Origin: Affinundibacterium fentianense
Lineage (GTDB): Bacteria > Pseudomonadota > Gammaproteobacteria > Burkholderiales > Burkholderiaceae_D
Direction of reading: 5' to 3'
Assembly (NCBI RefSeq): GCF_018139545.1
Contig: NZ_JAGSPJ010000001.1
Location: 798,664 to 862,663 of the forward strand
Length of the DNA: 64,000 bases
In this document: piece by piece, positions 27,462 through 37,760 of the stretch
Layout: the number at the start of each line of letters is the position of its first letter
How positions within the stretch are numbered: position 1 is the first letter of the stretch
Translations under genes and position numbers: made by a program
Notes under the pieces: model-generated
What the model saw: only the letters and a program-made list of their open reading frames with translations
Told to the model about the DNA's origin: nothing
Databases searched by the model: none

Positions 27462-29264
27462 CTAACCAATTTGGGGTTTCAATTCCGGGGTTGCGATTTT
27501 CATCGCAGGGAATTGCCAATAAGTGATCGCACGCCATACCCACTCCATCGGTCCGTAACGGAAACGACCAAGCCACCAATGACTGAACAAGACTTGCATA
27601 CAAATCACGCAAATAGCAAATCCCAACTGCTGTGCTCTGCCCATACCAAAATTACCTAAGCCCCACCCATAAAAGAAACTCGCCTGTACCAAAGATTGCG
27701 TCAAATAATTGGTCAAGGCCATACGACCAAACGGCGCCAATACCCGTATTTTCGAGAAGATTGAATTGCTATTCACCATTAGTACAATAATACTGACATA
27801 GGCCAAACACGCAGGCAAGTTACCCAAATTTAGCAACATCTGTGTTAATTGCCAACCATCACCAGAAACGCCAGGTGTGTGTGAAACCAAAATGCTGCTG
27901 GCGAACAGACTCAAGCCCCATCCTATAGGTAATCCGAACAGGGCGATCTGACGGAACAAGCCAAGATTGGCAACTGCATTGGTGATTATTTTTGCTCGGA
28001 CAAACCAAACGCCCATGAGAAACAAAGCAATTGCAGAAAATGCCTGACCTGAGGCATTAAATGGACCATCAATGAACTCTTCCCAACGATGTTTAACAAC
28101 ATCCACATAGCTACCTTTGGTCAAGACCTGCACATCCTTTGCAATTTTCTCTTGATTTTCAGTGATACGATTAATGGTATCGGCATCGCGTTCAAGTTTC
28201 TTTTGCTCCTCTGTCTTTGCTTCCTTTTTATCGTCTTTCTTGTCATCTTTTTTCGGAACAACTTTACCGCTTTCCTTTGCTACTTTTTCGGCGAGTTCTT
28301 CCGCTTTTTTGATTTTCATTTTCTCCGCCGCGAGCTTGACAGCCTCTGGCGAATTGAACACGTTGCTAAGCGGCTTTTGATAGGCAATCATGCCAAACAC
28401 GACGCCAATTGCAAACGGCAAACTGTAAATTAACGCGCCTGCACGCCAAAACCTTGCCTCGGCAGGTTGATGAAATTTAACCGACAACAAGGCAATCACA
28501 AAAAATGCCGCAGAACCACCAGTCAATGGATTGCGCGCTTCCTTCATGGCAGGAACAAGCCAACTTGCTATTGCGGCAATCAGCATTAAGACAGTCACGG
28601 CCGCCACAATGACAGAGAACAAAGGGAATTTCTTTCCAAACACAGTCACTTGTTTTTCATTCCGGATAAATAGTGCAATCAGCCCCATAAAGCCAATACC
28701 ACTCACAACTGCCCAAATAGAATTCATACCCGGAATGAACGACAGCAACGCCAGTCCACCCATACTGGCTAATATCCACTTCCACTGTCCGAACAGAATA
28801 ATGAGTAGGCCCGCCGCGGTAAAGGCATAGCTATATAAAATATCCCCAGGCCATAGCAACACGGTATGCAAAATGCCGAAAACCGCAAGCGCTAAAATTC
28901 TGCGAATATAGGGACGAATAAAAGCTCTCCCTGTCTCCTCAGACCGAGTCAACATAACGGCAAACCCCATACCAAACAAAAGTGAAAATATGGTCCAAAA
29001 TTTACCCGCCACAAAAAAATTCACGAAATAAGTTGCCAACCAATCGAGGCCTTTCGCATGTGCTGGAATACCTGATCCAAAATCGAGAAACGATCGGTTG
29101 AACCATTCGACATTCATAAAGAAAATCCCGATCAATGCGAATCCGCGAATGACGTCCAAAGCCTGAATTCGTTCACTATCGGCAACCGGACGAAGCGCCG
29201 GAATACTGCTTGAAGCGGAATTGGATCCTGCTTCATTGGTCAAATTATGTTCCATATTGTTCAT
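27462..29264 (-). CDS. DUF418 family membrane protein (copy B)
   Basis: A 600-residue paralogue of copy A with the same order of parts: opening RIQALDVIRGFALIGIFFMN, spans, a charged insert, then YGRMALTNYL-type (FGRMALTNYLTQS) and FRYGPMEWVWR blocks. Its insert (about residues 310-400) is made almost only of Lys, Glu, Asp and Ala and is probably a long helix or disordered. The two genes clearly arose by tandem duplication. The start is uncertain: ATG 29264, ATG 29255 and TTG 29285 are all possible. Function unknown. Confidence 0.85.
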   Translation of the reverse strand: MNNMEHNLTNEAGSNSASSSIPALRPVADSERIQALDVIRGFALIGIFFMNVEWFNRSFLDFGSGIPAHAKGLDWLATYFVNFFVAGKFWTIFSLLFGMGFAVMLTRSEETGRAFIRPYIRRILALAVFGILHTVLLWPGDILYSYAFTAAGLLIILFGQWKWILASMGGLALLSFIPGMNSIWAVVSGIGFMGLIALFIRNEKQVTVFGKKFPLFSVIVAAVTVLMLIAAIASWLVPAMKEARNPLTGGSAAFFVIALLSVKFHQPAEARFWRAGALIYSLPFAIGVVFGMIAYQKPLSNVFNSPEAVKLAAEKMKIKKAEELAEKVAKESGKVVPKKDDKKDDKKEAKTEEQKKLERDADTINRITENQEKIAKDVQVLTKGSYVDVVKHRWEEFIDGPFNASGQAFSAIALFLMGVWFVRAKIITNAVANLGLFRQIALFGLPIGWGLSLFASSILVSHTPGVSGDGWQLTQMLLNLGNLPACLAYVSIIVLMVNSNSIFSKIRVLAPFGRMALTNYLTQSLVQASFFYGWGLGNFGMGRAQQLGFAICVICMQVLFSHWWLGRFRYGPMEWVWRAITYWQFPAMKIATPELKPQIG

Positions 29265-29525
29265 TTTCGTTGTTAGGTTGAACAATGACGCATTCTCTCA
29301 AACTTCGAGAACCCAAATCCGCGTCAGCGTATTGATCGCATACTAAACAGGCACCGTGATTAAAACAAACGAGATGCGACGAAATGCAAAAAATGCAGCA
29401 CGAAGTTCAAATAAATCGCCTTATACTAGGATCACTTTGAATCGACTACACGAGTTATTAAGCGTCTAGGCTGTGCAACATAGCAATGACACCCTCAAAT
29501 AATTCGCTTTCTTGAGTATCCATTT

Positions 29526-32015
29526 ATGCACCGTCTAATTTCTTTAAGAATCATTCAGCCACTCCAGCTTAGTCTAGCCTTTCTTTGTTTGCAAACCGAA
29601 AGTTTTGCCCAAAGTCCACAAACAGCCGAGTTACCTGCAATCAAGCAGGAGTGGCGAATCGACCAGATTCAAAGTCCAGTGCAAATTCTCGTGGATACTT
29701 GGGGTGTTCCGCACATCTATGCGGAAAATGAAGCCGATTTGTTTTTTGCTCAAGGCTTCAATGCAGCACGTGATCGCTTATTTCAACTCGATCTTTGGCG
29801 TCGCCGAGGGCTAGGACAACTAGCGGAAGCCTTTGGATCAAGCTATCTTGAACAAGATCGTGCTGCGCGCCTGTTCCTATACCGAGGCGATATGCAAAAA
29901 GAGTGGAATTCTTATGGTAAGCAAGCAGCGACCTTAACCCAACATTTCGTCGCAGGTATTAATGCTTACATTGACTATGTCAATGCAAATCCTGAACGCC
30001 TTCCTAACGAATTTAAGATACTCAAATATCGCCCAGCAAAATGGCTCGCCACAGACGTAGTTCGTATTCGCAGCCACGGATTAACTAGAAACCTCAACTC
30101 GGAGGTTGCGCGTGCCAGGATGGCGTGTTCAGGCGACCTTGAATTAGACGAGGTAAGACAACGCCTTGCACCAGCCTGGAAAACAAAGATTCCTGCAGGT
30201 CTTTCCCCTTGTCTGCCCAATGAAGTCCTACGTCAATTTACTTTAGCAACACAAAATGTCAGCTTTGATGGATTGAATAGTCGTTTGAACGCTGCAATAG
30301 AGAGTAGCGTTTCAACCACTGACAACCTTCTCTCTCAAGCTTGGTTAGAAAAAAACACCGAGATTGATTCTTTGGAAGGTAGTAACAATTGGGTTTTAGC
30401 GCCCTCAAAGACAAGTACAGGTCGCGCAATAATGGCAAATGACCCGCATCGAGCATATTCTGCGCCTTCACTACGCTACATCGCGCATTTAAATGCTCCC
30501 GGCATCAATGTCATTGGCGCCGGCGAACCTGCATTGCCAGGCATCTCAATCGGACACAACGGAAGCATTGCATTTGGGCTCACAATCATGAGCATCGATC
30601 AAGAAGATCTTTACGTCTACGAGATGAATCCCCGCAATCCTATGCAGTACAAATATCGAGGAAAATGGGAGAATCTTCAAACTCAAAAAGAACTTTTTTT
30701 GGTCAAAAATCAAGCCGAGCAAAGTAGTGAACTCCTCTTCACACGTCACGGCCCATTGATCTATCAAGATAAACTCAACAATCGAGCCTATGCTGTTCGG
30801 ACCGCTTGGCTGGAACCCGGTATGGCCCCCTATTTCGGCAGTGTCGACTACATGCGTGCAAAGAATTTTAGTCAATTCAAGAAAGCTATGTTGCACTGGG
30901 GCGCTCCCACTGAAAATCAGGTCTACGCAGACACCAAAGGCAATATCGGGTGGGTTCCCGGCGGTCTGACTCCCATACGCCCAAACTGGGATGGTTTGTT
31001 ACCGGTGCCAGGTGACGGTCGGTTCGAGTGGGCTGGATTTTTATCAGGTGACAAACTGCCCTATAGTTACAATCCTAAATCCGCTTGGTTTGCCTCCGCG
31101 AATGAATTGAATCTGCCAGCAAGTTATCCTTATCAGCTTCGTAAATTAGGTTTCGAGTGGCCGCACGATGCCCGCTATCAAAGAATTGCATCTGTGCTTT
31201 CACAATCAAAGAAATTCTCCATTGAAGATTCCTTGCAATTGCAGAATGACATCGTTTCCTTACCGGCTACCCGATTAGTCAAACTGCTCATGTCGTTGCA
31301 CAGCACAGATGAGACGGCGAACAAAGCCTTAGCCCTTTTCAAGACTTGGAATTATGTCGAATCGACTGATTCAGCGGCGGCTGGATTATTTCAAGTATGG
31401 TTGACACAAACACTGGCGCCTGCATACAAAGACTTGATGCTTGGAACCCGCGCCCATCTTGTCAATAGTATGCCAGACATGACCCGTATGCTGGACAATC
31501 TTGATCGCTCTAGTGCTTTCCCACGGCAATTTGGCAATACACTACAGCAAGCACAAAAAACCCGCGACCAACTTTTACTCAACAGTTTGTCACTGGCCTA
31601 TCAACGCATGGAACATCTGCTAGGTAAAAATAGTCAGGAGTGGCGTTGGGGCAATATTCAAAAAACCGAATTTACCCATCCTTTGAGCAAGCTGTTGGAC
31701 GCAACACAACGAGCACAATTCGACATTGGTCCTCTACCACGAGGAGGCAGTGCAAATACAGTCAATCAATCCACCTATCGCTTGAGTGACTTTGTGCAAA
31801 TTAATGGGCCTACTTTTAGGGTCGTCGTTGACGTAGGAAATTGGGACAATTCAAGAGCAATCAATGCACCGGGACAATCTGGCGATCAAGATAGTCCTCA
31901 TTACCGCGATTTAACGGAAAAATGGTCCAAAGGTCAGTACTTTCCTTTGCTCTACTCGAGAAGCGCAATCGAGAACAACACAAAGCAAAGCTTTTTATTG
32001 ACCCCCAAGAAATAG
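29526..32015 (+). CDS. Penicillin acylase family Ntn hydrolase (possible AHL acylase)
   Basis: An 829-residue secreted amidase. A signal peptide covers about residues 1-29 (ending TESFAQ). The alpha segment has WGVPHIYAENEADLFFAQG, then a spacer. The autocatalytic site is Gly-Ser in LEGSNNWVLAPSKT; the new N-terminal Ser (about 286) is the nucleophile of the beta chain. The family cuts the amide bond of penicillins, acyl-homoserine lactones or other acyl amides, usually in the periplasm. The oxyanion Asn is likely in MANDPHR or the GAPTENQVYAD stretch. The gene stands alone. The substrate cannot be read from sequence; a quorum-quenching role is possible. Confidence 0.92.
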   Translation: MHRLISLRIIQPLQLSLAFLCLQTESFAQSPQTAELPAIKQEWRIDQIQSPVQILVDTWGVPHIYAENEADLFFAQGFNAARDRLFQLDLWRRRGLGQLAEAFGSSYLEQDRAARLFLYRGDMQKEWNSYGKQAATLTQHFVAGINAYIDYVNANPERLPNEFKILKYRPAKWLATDVVRIRSHGLTRNLNSEVARARMACSGDLELDEVRQRLAPAWKTKIPAGLSPCLPNEVLRQFTLATQNVSFDGLNSRLNAAIESSVSTTDNLLSQAWLEKNTEIDSLEGSNNWVLAPSKTSTGRAIMANDPHRAYSAPSLRYIAHLNAPGINVIGAGEPALPGISIGHNGSIAFGLTIMSIDQEDLYVYEMNPRNPMQYKYRGKWENLQTQKELFLVKNQAEQSSELLFTRHGPLIYQDKLNNRAYAVRTAWLEPGMAPYFGSVDYMRAKNFSQFKKAMLHWGAPTENQVYADTKGNIGWVPGGLTPIRPNWDGLLPVPGDGRFEWAGFLSGDKLPYSYNPKSAWFASANELNLPASYPYQLRKLGFEWPHDARYQRIASVLSQSKKFSIEDSLQLQNDIVSLPATRLVKLLMSLHSTDETANKALALFKTWNYVESTDSAAAGLFQVWLTQTLAPAYKDLMLGTRAHLVNSMPDMTRMLDNLDRSSAFPRQFGNTLQQAQKTRDQLLLNSLSLAYQRMEHLLGKNSQEWRWGNIQKTEFTHPLSKLLDATQRAQFDIGPLPRGGSANTVNQSTYRLSDFVQINGPTFRVVVDVGNWDNSRAINAPGQSGDQDSPHYRDLTEKWSKGQYFPLLYSRSAIENNTKQSFLLTPKK

Positions 32016-32387
32016 GCAAATCGCGAGGTCGCGGTCCGCACAAATAATGCGATTAGTACAAATAGCGCGAGATGACCTTTTTCAATTCGCCAACCAAAAT
32101 AAAGCCATCTTCACCCCTATCAAGCGCGACCACGTCCTTTCAATCATGCAATTCTCTCGCTTTCACTGTTAGTGGAAATTGAGAACGACTGGTCGCACTT
32201 ATTTGCGCAGTGCCAAGGGCTTGTGTCCTTGTTTTCATATAAGAATATGCACTTATATTCTTTTGAGTTTATTCGCGTCTGGCTTATCCTGCTCTTCACT
32301 CAAGGTTTGCTCAATTGTACGCACCGAATTCGGGCGACTTCTTGCAAGCCATCGATTTTCAAAATACTTTTCCTTAACGAGGAACTT
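32016..32387 (+). other. Leader region of cysK
   Basis: A 372-base stretch without a recognised gene. The cysK frame is open upstream to 32172, but the translated part has no family similarity. The region contains the palindrome at 32241-32262 and a copy of ACTGGTCGCAC (32188-32198) that recurs in other gaps. The cysK promoter must lie here. Confidence 0.5.
32241..32262. promoter_or_regulatory. Palindromic operator candidate upstream of cysK
   Basis: AAGAATAT (32241-32248) and ATATTCTT (32255-32262) form a perfect 8-base inverted repeat with a 6-base spacer, about 125 bases before the cysK ATG. It is AT-rich and of a size that fits a dimeric regulator, such as a CysB-like LysR protein, but the identity is a guess. 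Confidence 0.5.
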
Positions 32388-33362
32388 ATGGCAATTTTCC
32401 AAAACAATGCGGACTCTATCGGTCGAACCCCACTGATTCAACTCAATCGTGTTATCGACGGCGCGAAAGCGACGGTACTCGCCAAGATAGAAGGACGCAA
32501 TCCCGCCTATTCCGTCAAATGCAGAATTGGCGCTGCCATGGTTGCTGACGCTGAGGCGCGCGGCCTCTTAGGTCCTGGCAAAGAATTGATTGAACCGACA
32601 AGCGGCAATACAGGTATTGCATTGGCATTTGTCGCCGCAGCTAAAGGAATTCCATTAACGCTAACCATGCCTGAAACCATGAGTATTGAGCGACGGAAAC
32701 TCTTGGTAGCATTTGGTGCAAAATTAATTTTGACTGAGGGCGCGAAAGGGATGAATGGCGCTATTGCCAAAGCGGAGGAAATCCGTGCAAGCGATCCAGA
32801 ACGCTTTGTTCTACTCCAACAATTTAAGAACCCGGCGAACCCTGCCATCCACGAGAAAACGACAGGCCCGGAAATTTGGAACGATACGGATGGGACGGTT
32901 GATATTTTCGTCGCCGGTGTTGGAACTGGAGGCACAATTACAGGTGTTTCACGTTACATCAAACAGACACAAGGTAAAGCCATCCAAACCGTTGCAGTTG
33001 AACCAGCGACAAGCCCAGTACTAACGCAAAAACGTAACGGTGTGGAAATCAAACCAGCACCGCATAAGATACAAGGCATTGGTGCTGGCTTTGTTCCCGA
33101 TGTTTTAGATCTTGCATTAGTCGATTCGATTGAACAAGTGACCAATGAAGAGGCTGTCGAGTTTGCGCAGCGACTCGCAAAAGAAGAAGGTATTTTGGCG
33201 GGGATCTCCTGCGGTGCAGCGACAGCAGTCGCTGTACGGCTAGCAAAGTTACCGGAAAATGAAGGAAAAACCATCGTCGTCGTCCTACCCGATTCCGGCG
33301 AACGCTATTTGAGCTCAATTCTGTTTGATGGCTACTTCGACGCAAGTGGGATTGCAGTATAA
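32388..33362 (+). CDS. cysK: Cysteine synthase A (O-acetylserine sulfhydrylase)
   Basis: Makes L-cysteine from O-acetylserine and sulfide in the cytosol with PLP. The 324-residue product follows CysK closely: PLP lysine 44 in YSVKCRIGA, the substrate loop [25 protein letters not shown], and the phosphate-binding [10 protein letters not shown]. An ACGAGGA ribosome site and the family start place the ATG at 32388, 72 codons into a longer open frame. It stands alone, with a palindrome upstream and a perfect 11-base hairpin downstream. Confidence 0.97.
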   Translation: MAIFQNNADSIGRTPLIQLNRVIDGAKATVLAKIEGRNPAYSVKCRIGAAMVADAEARGLLGPGKELIEPTSGNTGIALAFVAAAKGIPLTLTMPETMSIERRKLLVAFGAKLILTEGAKGMNGAIAKAEEIRASDPERFVLLQQFKNPANPAIHEKTTGPEIWNDTDGTVDIFVAGVGTGGTITGVSRYIKQTQGKAIQTVAVEPATSPVLTQKRNGVEIKPAPHKIQGIGAGFVPDVLDLALVDSIEQVTNEEAVEFAQRLAKEEGILAGISCGAATAVAVRLAKLPENEGKTIVVVLPDSGERYLSSILFDGYFDASGIAV

Positions 33363-33390
33363 AACTGTGCAGAAGCAAGGCCAATTGTCT

Positions 33391-33424
33391 CCTAACTGCT
33401 GGATGAATTTTTTCAGCAGTTAGG
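33391..33424 (+). terminator. Hairpin after cysK
   Basis: Perfect 11-base arms CCTAACTGCTG (33391-33401) and CAGCAGTTAGG (33414-33424) around a T-rich 12-base loop. No T-run follows the stem, so it may be a weak or factor-assisted terminator. Confidence 0.6.
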
Positions 33425-33547
33425 CACATCAACTTGCGATTGTTGGATGAGCCAACTTCGATATCGGATCTTTGATTGCCGACGATGTAGCCATCCGATT
33501 ACGCAACTACTGAAACGGGTGACTCGTTCGACTGTTAGTCGTGTTAG

Positions 33548-36500
33548 CTATACACTCCCTTTTTCTTCGACAAGCCCACTTTTGCGCTCTGGTGCGATTA
33601 ATGGCAACACAATTTCAAATTGCGCCCCTAAACCCGGCTGACTTCTCACTGCAATTCGACCACCAAGCACAGAATGAATGATGTTGTAACAGATGTGCAA
33701 ACCTAATCCACTGCCTCCCTGCCCTAATCGTGTCGTAAAAAACGGGTCGAAAATTTTACTTAAGTTCTCTTCTTTAATACCGTGACCGTTGTCACTAAAT
33801 ACCAGACTAACTTGTCTTTGGTCGATTAACTCAGCAGTCAAATTGAGCAGGCCTTGCTTGCGCCCATGAAAAGCATGGATGATTGCATTCATAATTAAAT
33901 TACTGATCACTTGTCCAAATGGACCGGGAAAACTATCCATCACAATGGTTGCGGGCATATCGATCTGCAACACATGTTCCTCGCGTTTCAAACGATTCGA
34001 CATCGTTAAAGCAACCTCTTCGCACACTGTTCGCAAATTGAATTGACGTCTTTGCTCGGAAACCTGATCGACCGCAATTTGTTTGAAACCAACAATCAAA
34101 TCCGATGCCGAAGTCAGATTACGAAGGAGTAACTGACTTGAGGTTCCCGTCGCTTTTGCAAAGACCTCCAAACTTGAACGTCGCATCTTTCCAGTCTCAA
34201 TTTCTTGCAAAAATTTTTCGCTCATTTCCATCATCGTTGTTGCTGTCAGGAGACTATTTCCCAAGGGCGTATTAAGCTCGTGTGCAACCCCAGCGACCAA
34301 GGAACCTAAGGCCGCCAATTTTTCTTGTTCGACCAATTTAGCCTGAGTCATTTGCAGGTATTGGTAAGCATCGGCATTATCAAATGCAATCGCTGCGTAA
34401 GCACTTAATGTCTTTAGAATATCGACTTCTCGTGTATCAAAAGCGTTTGCCTCAGCGCTCAATAATGTAATTAGGCCGAGTGTCTTGGATTGAACAATAA
34501 GAGGCGCAAACAAACCTGACAGGGTGCGCTCGTCAGACTCAAGTGAAAGATTCTTTCTATCTTGAATTGTCGGGCTCGCTTCTCGAAGCTTGATCAAACG
34601 TGATTCTGTCACGCAAGTTATCGCCGGCTCTACCCATTGTCGAGGCAAAATCGCTTGTGCTATCTGCGTACTGCCATCGAGTTTAAGCTGAAAACTCTCT
34701 AAGCTTATCCCTTCACGTACAACGAATTTAAATTCAATGAGGGTTTTGTCTAGATTTAATGTCCCAATCGCAAAGAACTGCGTTTGTATCAACTCCGACA
34801 AATGTTCATAAAGCACTTGTTGAATTGTCGTTGGATCTAAACTAGCGGTAATCTTCCGACCGATTTCACTTAAAAGTGCAATATCTCGTCTGGCACGTTC
34901 AGCAATCTCACGTTGTTCCACAACTTCGCTAGTACGATGCGCGACCTCTTGCTGAAGGTAAGCTTGATTTGCGTGAAACGACCTTACACGCAATCGATAA
35001 GATATCCAAATTAGCGCGCTTCCAAGCAGAAACGCGGTGGTGTACCACCACCAAGTACGCCAAAATGGCGGGGCTACGTCGACTTCCAAAAGGAGGACAG
35101 GATCACTCCAAACGCCATCTGGGTTCGCCGCTTTCGCATAGAAGCGATAATTCCCTGAACTTAGGTTGGTGTAGGTTGCCGTACCTTGTTCCGCTAATCC
35201 GTCAATCCAATCTGCATCTGATCCCTCTAATTTCCACGCATAGCGATTTTGCCCACGGTTGTAGAACTGCAATGCCGATAATTGAAAACTGACCATTGTG
35301 TGGCGGTGGGTCAAATAAATTTTCTTTGCCAAGTGCAAAGCCCCATGCACCCCTATATCCTCTAGTGTTGCATGGTCTGCACCCGTAGTCGAAAAGACAT
35401 CCAACCCAACATCATTCATGCTGAGTTTAGCTTGTTGATCCTTTTCAGGCAGTGACTTACCTCTTTTTTGGCCAGGAGCAGTTTGAGTGCTCTGTAACGA
35501 TCTGTTAAATAAGAGAATATCGCTCAAAACAACTTTGGGTGGAAATAAATTGTCTTTCAACTGCTCGGGATGAAATCGAATCAAGCCTTTAGTTCCAAAA
35601 TACAGACTTCCATCTGGACCTTGAGCACTCGCGCCGAAATTGATACCTGCCCCGAAATGAGTCAGTGCAGGATAAAAGCGGGCTTTCTGCTGTTCCGGAA
35701 TTAGTCTTGTCAGTCCGAGATCATTACCTAGCCAAATCTCTCCATTACGCGCAATTTCGATAGAATCAAAGCCACCTTGTGGCATGCCTTTTGTTTCAGA
35801 CCATGAGTGCAAAGTCCAATATTGGTCTTGCTCTGTCAAATCAAATAATCCTGCCTCAGTTGCTAGCCAGAGCCGATGACGTGCATCTTCGCGCATCGAT
35901 TGAATCGCTAGTTTCTCGGGATGAGGGACTATACGATCTGGTTGGATCATTTGGTCGAATCGATAATGCTCGGGTCGCCAAAGATATAAACCTCCTTTGG
36001 TTCCAATCCACAAACGCCCTCGGTGATCAAGCAACAAGCTATCAATCACGTCATGCCCAATCGCACCTCGCACTTGGCTGTCTGTTCTGAAGGTATCAAC
36101 CGCCCACTCTTCCGTGAGTGATCGTCCCACTGCACTGCGGATTCGATATAAACCCAATGCACTTCCGGCCCAGACATCTCCATTTCGATCGGCGACAATC
36201 GAGCTAATTGAAGCCCCCGCTGCAATTTGACTATTCAGTGCAATCTCTCGACTCTTTCTCGACGTAGGATCAAATACAAACAAACCACCGTCACCGCCTA
36301 TCCATAACTTTCCATCAGAGGCAAGAAACTGCGCTTTAATTTTAGTCAAGGGCATTTCACTGGGAAGTATCCTCTGAACAGCCCCCGATTCTAAATTTAA
36401 TCTCACTAAGCCGTTGCTATACGTTCCGACCCATGCAAATTGATCAGATACAAAACTAATTGCCATCACAACAGGCGAAGCTAAATTTTTATTGTCAATT

Positions 36501-37654
36501 GCCTCATTCAAATACAGATTAAAACGTTTACTACGCAGATCAGCCTGAGCTGCACCTCCATCACTTGTGCCAACCCACAAACTACCATTGCTGTCTTGTA
36601 CTAAACTTTGAATTGCCCCTGAATTCAAACTACTTGCGACAGCGCGACTGTGTGTATATGTTTCTAACAATTTCCTTCCGTCAGTCCACTTACGTAAGCC
36701 CGCATCGCCGCCAAGACCTATCCATATCGCGTTGTCTGTATCACGTAACATGGAGCGAATAACGCCTTTTGGTAAATCAAAATCACTTCCAAGCTGTTCT
36801 CGATCCATTTTTTCACGATCAACTTTCCAGATCTGTAGACCGTTTTCCATACCGACCCAAATTCGGCCTTGGACGTCGAGAACTAAACTACGCACTTGAA
36901 ATTGAATAGGATCGAGCAATTGTTCTGCCACTCGACTCTGCGTATTAAAGAAATGCAAGAGCTGACCGTCCTTACTCACATGGGCGACGAATTGACCTTG
37001 TCCTAGCCACACTCCGCCGAGGCCATCAGCAATGATCGTGAACACGCGCCCTTGAAGTTCGGGGTCGGGACTGTCCCAACGCTCGAATTGTGCTCGGCGG
37101 GTATCAAATCGATATAAGCCACCATACATTGCCACCCATAATTTTTCGTTGGTATTCAAAACAAGCCCGCTGACACGTCGATTCTGCAGAGAAATATCAG
37201 CCGGCATCACCTGCCGCTGTATCGTTTCTGACTGAAGATCCAATCGATCGAGTCCAGCTCTCGTTCCTATCCAAAGAAACTTACCTTGATCCTGTAAGAT
37301 CGCTGTCACCAAAGGATTGCTGATACTTGCTAAATTATTCTCTTGATACTCGAATGTTTTGATCTGCCGACCATCAAAACGCGCTAGGCCGTTTGCGGTT
37401 CCTAGCCACATAAAGCCCTGCTTATCTTGAAACATACTCATCACGCTGCTACTGGGTAGACCATGTTCCTGCGTCAAATGACTAAAACGTAAGGACTGAA
37501 TGTTGTCAGCCAGGGCAAAATTTGAAATTGAGAGAAAGATGAGAGGAAAGAGATGGAGCAGGCATTCTTTAAAACTAAATACCATCCTAGCAGCGCTATG
37601 CAAAAGTAATCGGGATCGATTCACAACACGAAATGAATAAGCAAAGCGACGCAT
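33548..37654 (-). CDS. Giant propeller-type sensor histidine kinase
   Basis: A 1368-residue membrane kinase. A signal peptide ends near residue 50 (ISNFALA). About 14 two-component-regulator propeller repeats follow (for example GFMWLGTANGLARFDG, GSLWVGTSDGG, GRLWIGTKGGLYLW), probably two seven-bladed periplasmic propellers. Next come a Y_Y_Y domain (about 800-890, YAWKLEGSDADW), a membrane span (about 900-920), a coiled coil, a GAF domain (about 950-1100), and a kinase core with H-box GVAHELNTPLGN (about 1127) and HATPase (FSDNGHGI, GGSGLGLHI). Unlike the Bacteroidetes hybrid sensors, it has no receiver or AraC domain, so it needs a separate partner. The core is paralogous to that of the kinase at 12,656. 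The start may be 37585 instead. Confidence 0.9.
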   Translation of the reverse strand: MRRFAYSFRVVNRSRLLLHSAARMVFSFKECLLHLFPLIFLSISNFALADNIQSLRFSHLTQEHGLPSSSVMSMFQDKQGFMWLGTANGLARFDGRQIKTFEYQENNLASISNPLVTAILQDQGKFLWIGTRAGLDRLDLQSETIQRQVMPADISLQNRRVSGLVLNTNEKLWVAMYGGLYRFDTRRAQFERWDSPDPELQGRVFTIIADGLGGVWLGQGQFVAHVSKDGQLLHFFNTQSRVAEQLLDPIQFQVRSLVLDVQGRIWVGMENGLQIWKVDREKMDREQLGSDFDLPKGVIRSMLRDTDNAIWIGLGGDAGLRKWTDGRKLLETYTHSRAVASSLNSGAIQSLVQDSNGSLWVGTSDGGAAQADLRSKRFNLYLNEAIDNKNLASPVVMAISFVSDQFAWVGTYSNGLVRLNLESGAVQRILPSEMPLTKIKAQFLASDGKLWIGGDGGLFVFDPTSRKSREIALNSQIAAGASISSIVADRNGDVWAGSALGLYRIRSAVGRSLTEEWAVDTFRTDSQVRGAIGHDVIDSLLLDHRGRLWIGTKGGLYLWRPEHYRFDQMIQPDRIVPHPEKLAIQSMREDARHRLWLATEAGLFDLTEQDQYWTLHSWSETKGMPQGGFDSIEIARNGEIWLGNDLGLTRLIPEQQKARFYPALTHFGAGINFGASAQGPDGSLYFGTKGLIRFHPEQLKDNLFPPKVVLSDILLFNRSLQSTQTAPGQKRGKSLPEKDQQAKLSMNDVGLDVFSTTGADHATLEDIGVHGALHLAKKIYLTHRHTMVSFQLSALQFYNRGQNRYAWKLEGSDADWIDGLAEQGTATYTNLSSGNYRFYAKAANPDGVWSDPVLLLEVDVAPPFWRTWWWYTTAFLLGSALIWISYRLRVRSFHANQAYLQQEVAHRTSEVVEQREIAERARRDIALLSEIGRKITASLDPTTIQQVLYEHLSELIQTQFFAIGTLNLDKTLIEFKFVVREGISLESFQLKLDGSTQIAQAILPRQWVEPAITCVTESRLIKLREASPTIQDRKNLSLESDERTLSGLFAPLIVQSKTLGLITLLSAEANAFDTREVDILKTLSAYAAIAFDNADAYQYLQMTQAKLVEQEKLAALGSLVAGVAHELNTPLGNSLLTATTMMEMSEKFLQEIETGKMRRSSLEVFAKATGTSSQLLLRNLTSASDLIVGFKQIAVDQVSEQRRQFNLRTVCEEVALTMSNRLKREEHVLQIDMPATIVMDSFPGPFGQVISNLIMNAIIHAFHGRKQGLLNLTAELIDQRQVSLVFSDNGHGIKEENLSKIFDPFFTTRLGQGGSGLGLHICYNIIHSVLGGRIAVRSQPGLGAQFEIVLPLIAPERKSGLVEEKGSV

Positions 37655-37760
37655 CGACTAGCCTTTTCTCGAAATTGCTTTTTTGGTTGGCACTACATTA
37701 TTAGAAGAAATGCGATAGAGCGGTCGCATCATTGTTCGCTAAACATACAATGTATTAACT

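Noticed and set aside
33548-37654. Possible hybrid two-component system (receiver plus AraC output) as in Bacteroidetes
   Set aside because: The protein ends with the HATPase domain; no receiver or DNA-binding domain follows.
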